Assembly: GCF_027580225.2 (NCBI RefSeq)
Contig: NC_073360.2
Coordinates: 8,672,501-8,736,500, forward strand
DNA: 64,000 nucleotides
DNA from: Misgurnus anguillicaudatus
Lineage: Eukaryota; Chordata; Actinopteri; Cypriniformes; Cobitidae
Direction of reading: 5' to 3'
The position numbers were made by a program, and so were the translations under genes. Position 1 is the stretch's first letter. Each line of letters begins with the position of its first letter. Under the pieces are notes generated by a model, which was not told the DNA's origin, ran no database searches, and worked only from the letters and a program-made list of their open reading frames with translations. This document shows, in pieces, positions 12,158 to 22,424 of this stretch.

Positions 12158-13225
12158 TAGTGTGTATATAGTTCTTTTTCTTTTTTGCGCTTGCAAAGAC
12201 TTAATGATAGCCATGGACACTGTAAAAGGTTATCAACGTATATAGTTCACTGTTATTATGTTCTTTTGCACTTACAAAGAATGCACAAGAGCCACATACA
12301 CTGTGAAGTGTTATTTATGTGTATAGTTCACTGTTATTCTGTTCTTTTGCACTTACAAAGAATGCACAAGAGCCACGGACACTGTGAAGTGTTATTAATG
12401 TGTATAGTTCAGTGTTATTATGTTCTTTTGCACTTACAAAGAATGCACAAGAGCCACGGACACTGTAAAGTGTTATTTATGTGTATAGTTCACTGGTATT
12501 CTGTTCTTTTGCACTTACAAAGAATGCACAAGAGCCACATACACTGTGAAGTGTTATTTATGTGTATAGTTCACTGTTATTCTATTCTTTTGCACTTACA
12601 AAGAATGCACAAGAGCCACGGACACTGTGAAGTGTTATTAATGTGTATAGTTCACTGTTATTATGTTCTTTTGCACTTACAAAGAATGCACAAGAGCCAC
12701 GGACACTGTGAAGTGTTATTAATGTGTATAGTTCAATGTTATTATGTTCTTTTGCACTTACAAAGAATGCACAAGAGCCACATACATTGTGAAGTGTTAT
12801 TAATGTGTATAGTTCAATGTTATTATGTTCTTTTGCACTTACAAAGAATGCACAAGAGCCACATACATTGTGAAGTGTTATTTATGTGTATAGTTCACTG
12901 TTATTCTGTTCCTTTGCACTTACAAAGAATGCACAAGAGCCACATACACTGTAAAGTGTTATTTATGTGTATAGTTCACTATTATGCTCTTTTGCAATTA
13001 CAAAGAATGCACAAGAGCCACGGACACTGTGAAGTGTTATGTGTATAGTTCACTGTTATTATGTTCTTTTGCACTTACAAAGAATGCACAAGAGCCACGG
13101 ACACTGTAAAGTGTTATTTATGTGTATAGTTCACTGTTATTATGTTTTTTTGCATTTACAAAGAATGCACAAGAGCCACATACACTGTAAAGTGTTATTT
13201 ATATGTATTGTTCTGTTGTCTGTTC
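12158..13225 (+). repeat. 81-bp minisatellite, about 13 copies
   Basis: Units of 81 bp, each with TTGCACTTACAAAGAATGCA, CAAGAGCCAC and GTGTATAGTTCA, run head to tail directly from the stop codon of the DUF6729-like gene. The period is divisible by three, so an 861-bp open frame (12185-13048) appears, but it is only the repeat. An AATAAA signal follows at 13311-13316, so the array may be part of the 3' untranslated region. Confidence 0.92.
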
Positions 13226-13310
13226 TGTTGTACATGCAGAATAATGACTAAAATAATTAAAATGTGAATGAATCAAGGAATTAATGAATAATCGCATGCT
13301 TGTGATTGAC

Positions 13311-13316
13311 AATAAA
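13311..13316 (+). promoter_or_regulatory. Candidate polyadenylation signal AATAAA
   Basis: The AATAAA lies about 1.1 kb after the stop codon at 12171 and shortly after the minisatellite. It is the first plausible 3' end for the DUF6729-like transcript. Confidence 0.4.
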
Positions 13317-13680
13317 AAGTTTGGACATGATTAAAAAACACTCTCCTTGTGTTTTGCTTTGCTATATTATCATTACAACCTTTTTCACAAGAGCCTAGAA
13401 GTTTTGAATGTCAAGATGCTTAAATAATAAATGGATAAATTGCATATTAATATAACTAAAAGTGCACAACTCAGAAATGTAAATATCCAGAATCAGTAAT
13501 ATGTCATTAAAACAATGTTTATTTACATTTCAAAATGGCATAGCAGAAATGATTTCAATAATATGGACACTATTTATGTGATTTTACTGACAAAACACAA
13601 ATTTACATCATTAAGTAAAAAAATTTTTTGGGCAGCAGTGTGATTCGAACCGGCAACCTTGTGATCAACCTAGAGACATA

Positions 13681-15854
13681 AGCCGCTTTTGCACTATCGG
13701 GCCTGTGCGAGCCAGGGCTTCAAACGGGCCTCACGGAGCCAATAGCCTCAGACCTCCAGCTGTGTAGCCAAAATCACGACGCGTTTGCATTGTCAAGCCA
13801 ATAGCGCCGCAGCGCTTCAGAAAACCCCGCCCTTAATACGCCTACCTGGATGTAACGTCACACAACTCCGCCTGTTTTACTGTGAGGAAGTCACTTCAAT
13901 CTGACAGGAGACAGGAGTGAGATCGCATCATCATTCAACAAACAAAGAACATAACTGAGGCGGCTGTTTGCACGGTGAAAGCCAAGATGAGAAGATAGAT
14001 GTTTGCTCCATCCGCGGTGTTACTCTTGAAGTTTATGTTGGCTGCACACGAGCGATCTCAGGACGGGACAATATCAGATCAATAAGCTTTATGAAGTAGG
14101 ATAATTACAAATAAAGCATTCATCTACCTAATGTGCCATTATACTATATACACAATATTTTAAAGAATATAACGAGTCCTAGTTTTACATTTATGTAAAA
14201 TAATCTTATTTTAAAATATGCACGTGTGTCTAAATATGTAACGTTAAGTTTGTAATTATAGTTCTATGGCGATGTAAACATACTTACACATTATAAGATA
14301 TCTTTAATATCTTTAATCATGAAAACGTTAGTTGAGCATCACATGAAACACAAGGTAACTGTCTAATAGCTATTTCAATAATGTGTCAATCAATAAATAC
14401 TTTTGTCTATAAAGAACTGCCTCGAATAGCTGAATAAGACTGAAAATCACTTTACTTGCATCTCAAAAATCAAAACGTTTGAGAAATCATTAGAAAATGT
14501 ACTCGTTAAGAATCAACTCTGAATATACACAAGTATTTAAAAAGCTATGTTACAGTGGTTAAGTTAATGATGGTTATATTTACCATTTTGTTGCATCTTA
14601 CCATTTCTGTGTTTCAGATGTGATCCTTATTAAGCAATCATTTTCAATAAACTGACAAGCAGTCGTAGTAATTATAACGCGGTACTTTATTTACATATGA
14701 AGTTTATATCAGTGCACAGACAGGTGTATTTAAAGACATCTTCTCCGGACGGATTTCAACATCCATGGCTCTTGTCGTCTCATCATCATCATCTTCGTTT
14801 CATCTCCTGCTCTTTCATCTGTTGCTGTATCATCTCTCATATACAAAATAAAAACTCCTGGATGACAAACTGAAAGCTTTACGTTGGCATTTTTCTGTAA
14901 AACGGACACAAAAGAAAGCAGCACATGTGACGTTTTGTATAAAGGGTTTGTAAATAAACATACAGTTTACCGACATATAAAGTTTGCTACATTCATAAAA
15001 GAGTTTAATTAATCTCCAAAATACCAGAAAGCATGGCTATGACTATAATAAAACCATGGTTACTTTTTCTAAGGGCTGACTAAAAAATTCAACAGAGATG
15101 ACACTATAACACAAAAAACACCCATGTAAGACACTTCTGCAATCGTTATTTGTATTTTAAGTGTTTTGTATGCAAACGTAATGTAGCATTTGTATTTGTA
15201 TTTTAAGTGTTTTGTATGCAAACGTAATGTAGCATTTGTATTTGTATTTTAAGTGTTTTGTATGCAAACGTTATGTAGCATGTTAACTCACCGACTGTAG
15301 ATACCATCGTGACTCGATCGCTTTAATACATGGAGTGATGGACGATGAAATGATGATTCAACACACATCTTTAATTTCTCAGCACTGTTGCACTTTAAAC
15401 ACTTTGTTATGTGCCCGAAACTTTATAAACTTCTCCCGAACCGGTAGCAGTGTGCGCCGGATCCTTAGCATGGCGAGTTCGGCGTTGTAACGCGTGTTTG
15501 TTTTTTACATATGCAGATCATTTTCTTCAGTCCGAAGTACAAACATAGCAGGTATCTTTCGTGAAACAGTAAATTACTGGTGATCCCGGTTATTTTTAAA
15601 GTTTTAAATCTGCAGACAGATGGATGCGCATCTTGCCAGAGTTCAGATAAACTCCGCCTTTGACCTTTACCACTCCCCTAGCCCCGAGAAGCCCGCTGTG
15701 GCCCAACGATTTCGGCGGGCCAGAAAAGCCGGGCCTTAAGCACCAACGAAGCACCAGTGAGGCGCGATCATGCCCCGGAAGTGACAATGCAAACGCCCCA
15801 GGCCTCGGCAGGCACTGGCACGCCCGCTTGAAGCCCGATAGTGCAAACACGGCT
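13681..15854. mobile_element. 2.17-kb TIR DNA element, non-autonomous
   Basis: The left end AGCCGCTTTTGCACTATCGG and the right end, read inverted as AGCCGTGTTTGCACTATCGG, match over about 22 bp. A further subterminal GCGTTTGCATTGTCA motif is shared in inverted orientation. The flanks show a possible 3-bp ATA duplication. The interior is AT-rich with no long reading frame and contains a roughly 46-bp direct repeat (15150-15280). The superfamily is not assigned; a PIF/Harbinger or ISL2EU relative is possible. Confidence 0.7.
15150..15285. repeat. 46-bp tandem repeat, three copies
   Basis: TTTGTATTTTAAGTGTTTTG followed by TATGCAAACGTAATGTAGCA repeats three times with one or two changes inside the 13681-15854 element. 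Confidence 0.85.
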
Positions 15855-15954
15855 ATAGAAAACAACATATAAAACTGAAAAAAAAAGTTTTTACAATTAT
15901 TTATTGTAGTCGCAGACATTCAAAAACATAACTGTTGGAGGAGAAAGTCATAAA

Positions 15955-16054
15955 AATCCTTTTTTCTTCTTTTTCCCCTTTTTTCTCTCTTTTTTCTCTC
16001 CTTTTCCTCTTTTTCCCTTCTTCCCCCTTCTTCCCTTTCTCCCCCCCCCCCCCT
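15955..16054 (+). repeat. Polypyrimidine (T/C) tract with poly-C
   Basis: About 100 bases of almost pure C and T end in a C homopolymer of about 12. The matching minus-strand frame (Glu/Arg/Lys-rich) is an artefact of composition. Confidence 0.9.
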
Positions 16055-16427
16055 TAACAGACTACTGTTCCCCAGCTTCATATTACTTGAGGGCTGTTTA
16101 GTTTGTTTAATAAAATAACAAATTGTTCTCTGGCGCTTCAAAGAAAATCAAATGAAATTTACTTGACCTTCAAGGGGTGCGAGTCGAGCCGTAAGGAGGG
16201 CGGGGCGCCCCCCTTATATAATGGTAGGGGAAACACTGAAGATACAATCATTCTGCTTGCAATAATTGTTCATCATAATGTAGATAAAATAATGCACATT
16301 TTGTTGATGTTGAAAATATGTTGTTTATTATATAATGTGTTATTATAGATATATTGTAATGAATGCAAATCTCTTCCTTTGACTACTACAGATATGCATT
16401 TGATATTTGCGTCATACGCCTGCCAAG

Positions 16428-17778
16428 CAGTGTTGGGTAAATTACTTAAAAAAAGTAATCCACTACAAATTACTAATTACTACTTTAAAATTGTAATTTG
16501 ATTACATTACTTTTTGCATGTAGTAATCAGTAATCTAATTACTAATTACTTTACTTTTAAGTTACTTTGACTACATCAAATGTAAAAAAGCTACAAAGTG
16601 AAACTGTCGGATACAAGGACGGATGAACCCAAACGCAGGCGATGATGGGGGTGAACAGAAAACACTTTATTATAACACAGACAAAACAAGAGCCCATGTG
16701 GGGACAGAACAAACATGGAATACTGACAGATAACTTAAACTAGACTTGACTATGATTCTAACACTAGACAGAATCACACAGTAACAGTACAAAATGAACG
16801 AGCACAGGACTAAGAACACAATGGCATTAAATATGAAAAACTAAACAGGATAAGGAGAAAATAAGTGAGGGTAATGAACTAATGAACTAATGATTAAACT
16901 ATTAACAGGGAGAAGAAGGGGGCGGAAACAAGAGACGAGACACCGAAGGCCATATTTGAATGCTTAAAGCTATTTTGGTGTGATTTGCACTCTCCTAAAA
17001 TTGCTGGTCATAATGATGCAGATATATTTGTAGCTTTCATAATAAGTTACACATGTTTAACATTTCTAATTAAACATTCTACATTTATTAACATCTATCT
17101 ATCGATCTATCTATCTATCTATGCACATTCATTCGCGGTCGCGGTGACAGAAACTAGAGTTTTAACACGTCATCGCAATCGCGAGGGCTTTTTGGTCAAG
17201 TTAAAGAATGTTATATTTAACGAACTAACATGAATATTAACAATCAAAAGTTGTTTTGGTAATTGTTTAAATAAACATATGATTAATTAATGCAAGTGCA
17301 CGCATTGAGCTCATGATTAAATAACATAGTTAAATAATGTTAACAAAGAAAACCTTATTGTGCATTAGTAATTTAAAAACACACCTGTACAATCGCTTCT
17401 GGCAGACCAGATGTCATCGCGCAAAGCCCACTTATTTGGACATGTATTGTCTGTATTCCACTTGAATGATCAACCACCGCTCACACAGCATCCATTTGCT
17501 TGCGTCTCCGAGTGATTATGCACATGCTCGTTAACTGACACTGCGCGCATGCTCGTTAACAGACGTTGCTGAGCAACAGCAAAACGTCATTTTAAAATAC
17601 ATTTTAATTAATTTTTCAACACTTAATTTGTAACGCTAGTAAAGTAATTTTGTTGTCATTGGTAACTGTAATCAAATTACATACATTTAAAATGTAAAGC
17701 GTTACGTTACCGCGTTATCAGGAAAAGTAATTAGAGTACAGTAATGCGTTACATAGTAACGCGTTATACCCAACTCTG
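16428..17778. mobile_element. hAT-type non-autonomous element, 1.35 kb
   Basis: The ends are CAGTGTTGGGTAAATTACTT and, at the right, TACCCAACTCTG. The element is flanked on both sides by the same 8-bp sequence CTGCCAAG, the hallmark of hAT insertion. The interior holds AT-rich sequence, an ATCT microsatellite (about 17093-17123) and a possible nested insert from about 16606 to 16950. No transposase frame is present. A relative with the same kind of ends lies at 59466-61102. Confidence 0.9.
16606..16950. repeat. Interspersed repeat nested in hAT element
   Basis: The segment beginning TGTCGGATACAAGGACGGAT, with GATGAACCC and CTTTATTATAACACAG phrases, interrupts the hAT at 16428. Its wording resembles that of the element at 19483-20209, so both may belong to one LTR-like family. 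Exact ends are not fixed. Confidence 0.45.
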
Positions 17779-17786
17779 CTGCCAAG

Positions 17787-19059
17787 CAGAGCCGGACAGT
17801 AACGGAGTACATTTACTTGGGTACAGTACTTAATTACAATTTTGAGGGATCTGTACTTTACTCGAGTATTATTTTTGGGGAGTAGTCATGACTTTACTCA
17901 AGTACATTTGAGAGGCAAATATTGTACTCTTTACTCCGCTACATTTCTATCCATAACCGTGAGTACACGTTACTTCTTCTAAAAAATAAGGAAAAAAGAA
18001 AAATCTCAGAAACCCTCGATTTGTTGTTTCCCTTTTCTCAAACGTGATTGGATTGTGCAGGCCCCACTGATTGGGACAGCCTATCAGCTATCACCTTCAG
18101 CTTTCCGCCAAAGTCCCAATAGTCAGATTTAGATAAGAGAAGAAACCATGGATAAAACAATGGATGAAAACACAGCAGGTCCATCCTGGGAATGTGACAA
18201 CCCGTGGCTCCACCTCGCCAGACTATTTTAATTTTCTAAACAAGTTAATGATAGTTTTCGCTTTAAGTGTTTGCTGTGTTTACCAAAACAGAGCTTCATC
18301 ACCGCTTACAAAAATTCAACCCCTTGAGAGCGGCAGGGATCACTGGTGATCCCGAATTATTGTTGTTCAAAATTCATTACTCTTCAAAACATCACACTCT
18401 TACTTGATCTGGACAAACTCAGCATCACAAGACAGGTTTAAGACTCCAGTTTCGACATTTGACCACTGTTTGTTTTTAAACTGGTTTGCAGTGACTTTCA
18501 TTTCTTAATTTATTCCAGGAGTGCAAAATAATTAATCTGTAACGTTCGTAATTTTGAATAAAACATTCATTCTCGTCTTCTCCGGTTTATTTGTATTCCA
18601 ACACATAAAATATAAAGAATTCGCCAGGGCTATTAGTATAATGGTGCGCATATTTGGAGAAATAATGATTAATTATCACATGTTAGTAAAATATTTAGTC
18701 TTACAGAATAAGATTTCTATTCATTTTCCACTGAATAATGCGATCTAAAGAGCTCAAAGAGCGAACGGAGTGAGATGTGTGTCTCCTCTTCCTGATTCAT
18801 GTCATATTTGACCTTAGAGCTCTATCATTTGCTGTACAGCTGTCAATCATCTCACGTGGTTCAATGTGCACTGTGGCAGTAGTAATGCAAAATTTAAAAA
18901 TGTACTCTTGTACTCAGGTACTTTTAAAAACAAGTACTTTTTACTTTTACTTGAGTAGACATCTGACTGCAGTACTTTTACTTGTACTTGAGTAAAATTT
19001 AGCAAGGGGTAACTGTACTCTTACTCAAGTAATGAAGCTGTGTACTCTGTCCGCCTCTG
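17787..19059. mobile_element. hAT-type element with BED-finger remnant, 1.27 kb
   Basis: The left end CAGAGCCGGACAGTAACGGA and the right end CTCTGTCCGCCTCTG are inverted relatives. The 8-bp flanks are CTGCCAAG on both sides, the same target used by the neighbouring hAT. Near the middle is the start of a transposase gene (18148-18325), so this is an internally deleted derivative of an autonomous element. Confidence 0.9.
18148..18325 (+). pseudogene. hAT transposase N-terminus (BED zinc finger), broken
   Basis: The frame from ATG 18148 reads MDKTMDENTAGPS, then PWLHLARLF, a TAA stop, then DSFRFKCLLCLPK and a YKNS motif before TGA. This is the layout of the BED finger start in hAT transposases: aromatic residues, then a C-x2-C pair. 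The second His/Cys half and the catalytic region are missing. The gene is not functional. Confidence 0.65.
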
Positions 19060-19227
19060 CTGCCAAGGCACCGAACCCCTGGTAATAGTCCCTCCAGGTT
19101 GGCCAAGCAACTGAGGGAGAATCATGGGGAGGAGTGGCTTGATCGCTTGGCACACTACTTGGGCAAGTGTTCAAACTTTGCTGACAAGCCCGCTTTATTC
19201 CCAGCTACTTTCCAGGAGCCTCCAGAG

Positions 19228-20345
19228 TAGAGGTCTACACCCAAAAAAAACATAAATGTGCTACACTGATACCCAGACCCGTCTATTATTTTAAAAGTTG
19301 GACCCGGAACCTAAGCGGACCCGTATATTATTCAAAAGCTGGACCCGAACCCGTCCGGGAAGACACAGACCCGACTGGACCCGATCAGCAAATATTCTTC
19401 AGCTAAATGCTATAAATAAGTTAATAAACAAATGCTGAAAATAAACTTTTTCTCTTACCCGAATAGCCTTCTCCCTCCTTTGTGTCAGGAATGGTGGTGG
19501 ATGAACCCAAGTGTAGACAGCTCTCAACTCAAAAGACTTTTACTATAGAACAAAAAAATCCCTCGAGGGTGTAAACAAGGCAAGATTGAAATAATAACAA
19601 ACATGACAAAACTAAAAAGACTCCTGGGGCCTATACCATGAAGCCAGTTTAGTTGGTTAGCCAGCTTTGTTTAGGATTAGTTTGTGCAAATCCTGGGTTT
19701 TGGGTACCATGAAAATAGCTTGTACCAACAAGGCCTGAACATTGGCTTGGTTTTGTCAACCTGAAACTAATCCTGTAAACCTGAGTTTGTTTAACCATTT
19801 TCATGGTACGGGCCCCTGACAATGACGTATACAAACACATACAATGATACCACAAAGACAAGAGACACAATGGCATTTAAATAATGGAACTAATTAGGGG
19901 ACAATAACAAACAGGTGAGGAAACTAATCATACATAATAAGGAAACAGGAGGGTAAGGTTAAGACTAACGACAGGAGAGCACGTGCCACACATAGGTCAC
20001 GTGACTCTCCAGACAAACACAGAACACTTATATGAGGGTGTCAGGATCCTGGTACTAGAAACAAGACTAAACACATATAATGACATTCAGGATCCTGACA
20101 CTACCCCTCCTTTAAGGGATGCCACACGGCATCCCAACACAACAGTACATGACAAAACAATAAACAAAGTCCAGACTAAACACATATAATGACATTCAGG
20201 ATCCTGACACTTTGTACCGGACTGTGATGCACAAACCTCCCTGCCAAGAAACTTCCATCCATGTTATTCCTCTTTTGCCAATTAAAATGCTTAATCCACT
20301 CATTATTCCAGCTTTAAAAGTCCAGCATTTATCATCGCATCCCTA
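19228..20345. mobile_element. Composite insertion in the decayed exon
   Basis: After QEPPE the sequence changes to TAGAGGTCTACACCC followed by repeated GACCCG words, which resembles another fish hAT-like end. It continues through the LTR-like insert at 19483-20209 to the resumption of coding similarity at 20346. The right border of the outer insertion is not defined. Confidence 0.5.
19483..20209. mobile_element. Solo-LTR-like element with 5-bp target duplication
   Basis: The 727-bp segment begins TGTCAGG and ends CCTGACA, the TG...CA form of LTRs, and is flanked by CTTTG on both sides, the size of duplication left by many retrotransposon integrases. A stretch of about 40 bp ending ATTCAGGATCCTGACACT is repeated near its 3' end. 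There is no coding region, so this is a solo LTR or a small terminal-repeat element. Confidence 0.65.
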
Positions 20346-20414
20346 CTGGATCATATTAAGACCAGCATAACATCAACATTTGGGTCAATTTTAAAAATGG
20401 ATTCAACAAAAAAG

Positions 20415-22110
20415 GTGCAAGTTAACAGTTTCATACTTAATTTTACTTTAACATACATAGCGATGTGTTTACATATACATTGCATTGTTATTCCTTCTTA
20501 ATAGTTGCTGTTAGATAGTTGCGGGCACCATGTTGGAGACCACTGCTTTAAAGCATACTGTCATATGATGCAATTTTACTTCATGCAATGGAATTTCACT
20601 TTTTCAGGCAGTGGATGACAAAAATGTGCCAGAAATGGGCTGTGTGTCTGATAAAAGCATCCTTTGCAATGTAATACAAACGCGTCAGTTGTGGCCTTGG
20701 TAGTGATGTAAATGCCAAGTGTGTGATGGAGGATATTAATAGATTTTTGTTTGAGGACACCATTTCACCTGATCTGTGTTTTCTTTGCTAAAGCCAGCTA
20801 CAGAGAAAAACTTATTACTACATGCTGAGAATTCTGGGAAGAGAATGGTTTGTTTGTGTCGTGTTGAACCAGACTCAAATGGAAACATATCTGCATACTG
20901 GAAAAAGGCCTACTGAGTGATGTTTAAAGGCCCAGTAAATTTTTTTTATTGAAATATCCAAAGAACTACTAGCAGTGTTATATTTTTTGTTTACATGTTT
21001 TTTTCTGAAGGTTAGAGCTGTTGCGGCTGTCAGTTTGGTTCCTCTCAATGAAACTTCGGATTACCTCAGGTGACGTGCAGAGTAAAAACATTCTTTAAAT
21101 TGTAATATACATTTAGTTTAATTGCTAAACTACAAGTGAACGAAATGTCAATTAATTTAAACAACACGCACAGGCGTTTTAGCACCCGCAAAATGGAATA
21201 CAATGGGACAAAATAGGGTGATGATTTTCGAGTTTCAAATGGCCTATAATGTGAGTAAGCATCTTTTTTATGTATTTAGAACTAGGCGTATGTTTGTGTA
21301 GTGCTGTCACCAGCAGTGTTTTTTCATATGTTATGGTGCGCCATCACCAGTGTTTTGTTTTTGATGTGTTGCGTGTAGTCTATTTCTGATTTTGTCCGTC
21401 ATCTCATCCCTTATGATGTTTCTCTATGATCCTATCCTGTCCTATGCATTGTAGCCTGCTTGTGGACATTGTGTCATCACTTGCTGTAGTAGAGGGCCCG
21501 CCTTGATAAGCCTGCTTAGGGGCCTGGTGTTGGCTCATTACACTGCTGGGTGTAGTTGAGGAATTGAGTGGTAAACAGGTACAATAGTACTTCATATCTC
21601 CCAATACACAGCATTAATGTATAGATGGGAAGTAAACAAAAAAAAAGATATATTTTTTGTAATCACTCTTTTAATTTCTGGGGTCATTTTTACCCCCGCA
21701 GAACTCTAACGCATACAGAAAAATCAAGGCTTATGAGGGTTAAAAAGCATTCTGCCCCGTTTTACATCACAGTTTTCTAGAACACAAACAATAATGCCCA
21801 AAACTGAGATTTCTGCTATACAGCAGACTTATTTTAAAACAAAATGTACAGCAGGCTTTTAATCTGATTTGGAAATCTCTGACACACGTTCAGTGTTACC
21901 CAGTTAAAGCCTGAATAGGTCAGTGAATTTCAGTCTGACAAATTCATCGCTAAAGAATGTGGGTCAGTACACAGCACAACCCAATTCTTCAGCCATATAT
22001 AAACCCAACACCCACAAGAGCATCTTATTCCCTAACTAAAAATGATATCTGGTTTTATTCAAAATGGGTTAATAGAGTGTTTTCTGTGTAAAAGCCTAAC
22101 AGTACAGGAA
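20415..22110. other. Intergenic, no gene recognised
   Basis: The sequence is AT-rich and unique-looking, with scattered short frames (for example minus strand 21404-21604) that show no domain. The DUF6729-like exon that should follow 20414 was not found here. Confidence 0.5.
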
Positions 22111-22115
22111 GTTAA

Positions 22116-22420
22116 AGGGATACTTCACCGATTTAGCATTCAGCTTTGTGTCTGTGGAGGCCCGGCAGTGTTGCTGAGTGACCATGTTTCCCTCCCTCGT
22201 TTCCCCCTGGGAGGAGAGGTGTCTGCATTTTGGTTCTGCGGAGAAGTCCTCCGATGATGTAATATGACGATTTTTGCATCGTCGGAGGACTTTTTTGCAG
22301 AGCCGGGGTGCAGATGTCTCTCCTCTCGGGGGGAGGTGGTGGAGGGAGGCATGGTCATTCAGTGGTGCTGCCGGGTTTCTGCAGATGCAGAGCTGAATGC
22401 TAAATCGGTGAAGTATCCCT
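22116..22420. mobile_element. Foldback MITE, 305 bp, TTAA flanks
   Basis: The left arm starts AGGGATACTTCACCGATTTA and the right arm is its reverse complement, with inverted similarity extending through much of the element. TTAA occurs at 22112-22115 and 22421-22424. TTAA duplications are used by piggyBac and Kolobok elements, and the AGGGAT start fits fish Kolobok-type MITEs. Confidence 0.85.
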
Positions 22421-22424
22421 TTAA

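Larger units (their letters stand above)
5076..12171 (+). pseudogene. DUF6729-like multi-exon gene, transposon-like, frame-disrupted
   Basis: I read exons at 5076-5195, about 5293-5341, 5468-5616, 5721-6064, 6541-7016, 7101-7428, 8434-9229, 9362-9570, 10140-10778, 10991-11095 and 11206-12171; most have GT/AG borders and compatible phase. The core (6541-7428) has a CPACG zinc-type motif and a CTVC pair and matches the DUF6729 family as I recall it. Exon 8434-9229 carries LLYVDCGCC and LDIWHFMRR, acidic and His motifs that suggest an RNase H/DDE-like fold (inference). The C-terminal exon ends in a Cys pair, KKCGQF, plus YC. Frame breaks occur near 8880, 9012, 9425 and 10166, and exon 2 meets a stop unless spliced early. 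The family is multi-copy: a decayed relative lies at 16392-20414. It may be a pseudogene, or some breaks may be assembly errors. The cellular function is unknown. Confidence 0.7.
16392..20414 (+). pseudogene. Decayed second copy of a DUF6729-family exon, split by insertions
   Basis: Three pieces line up with exon 7101-7428 of the gene upstream: 16392-16427 (after a CAG acceptor, encoding YAFDICVIRLP), 19068-19227 (from RTPGNSPSRL to QEPPE) and 20346-20414 (LDHIKTSITSTFGSILKMD, ending at a GT donor). The first two join in frame to the base once the insertions and extra target copies are removed. The exon was then cut again between 19227 and 20346, where part of the coding sequence is lost. No flanking exons were recognised, so this looks like a relic of a duplicated family member. 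Confidence 0.85.

Noticed and set aside
12185..13048. 287-codon open frame
   Set aside because: It is produced by the 81-bp repeat, whose length is a multiple of three. The repeated LQRMHKSH peptide has no domain and no start context.
12158..13225. CRISPR-like regular repeat array
   Set aside because: The whole 81-bp unit is conserved, with no unique spacers, and the DNA is eukaryotic.
13633..13680. tRNA-like sequence on the minus strand (GGTTCGAATC B box)
   Set aside because: Only a T-arm-like part with CTGCCC remains. No full cloverleaf can be drawn, so it is at best a tRNA-derived SINE fragment cut by the 13681 element.
15920..16141. Glu/Arg/Lys-rich minus-strand frame
   Set aside because: Artefact of the polypyrimidine tract.
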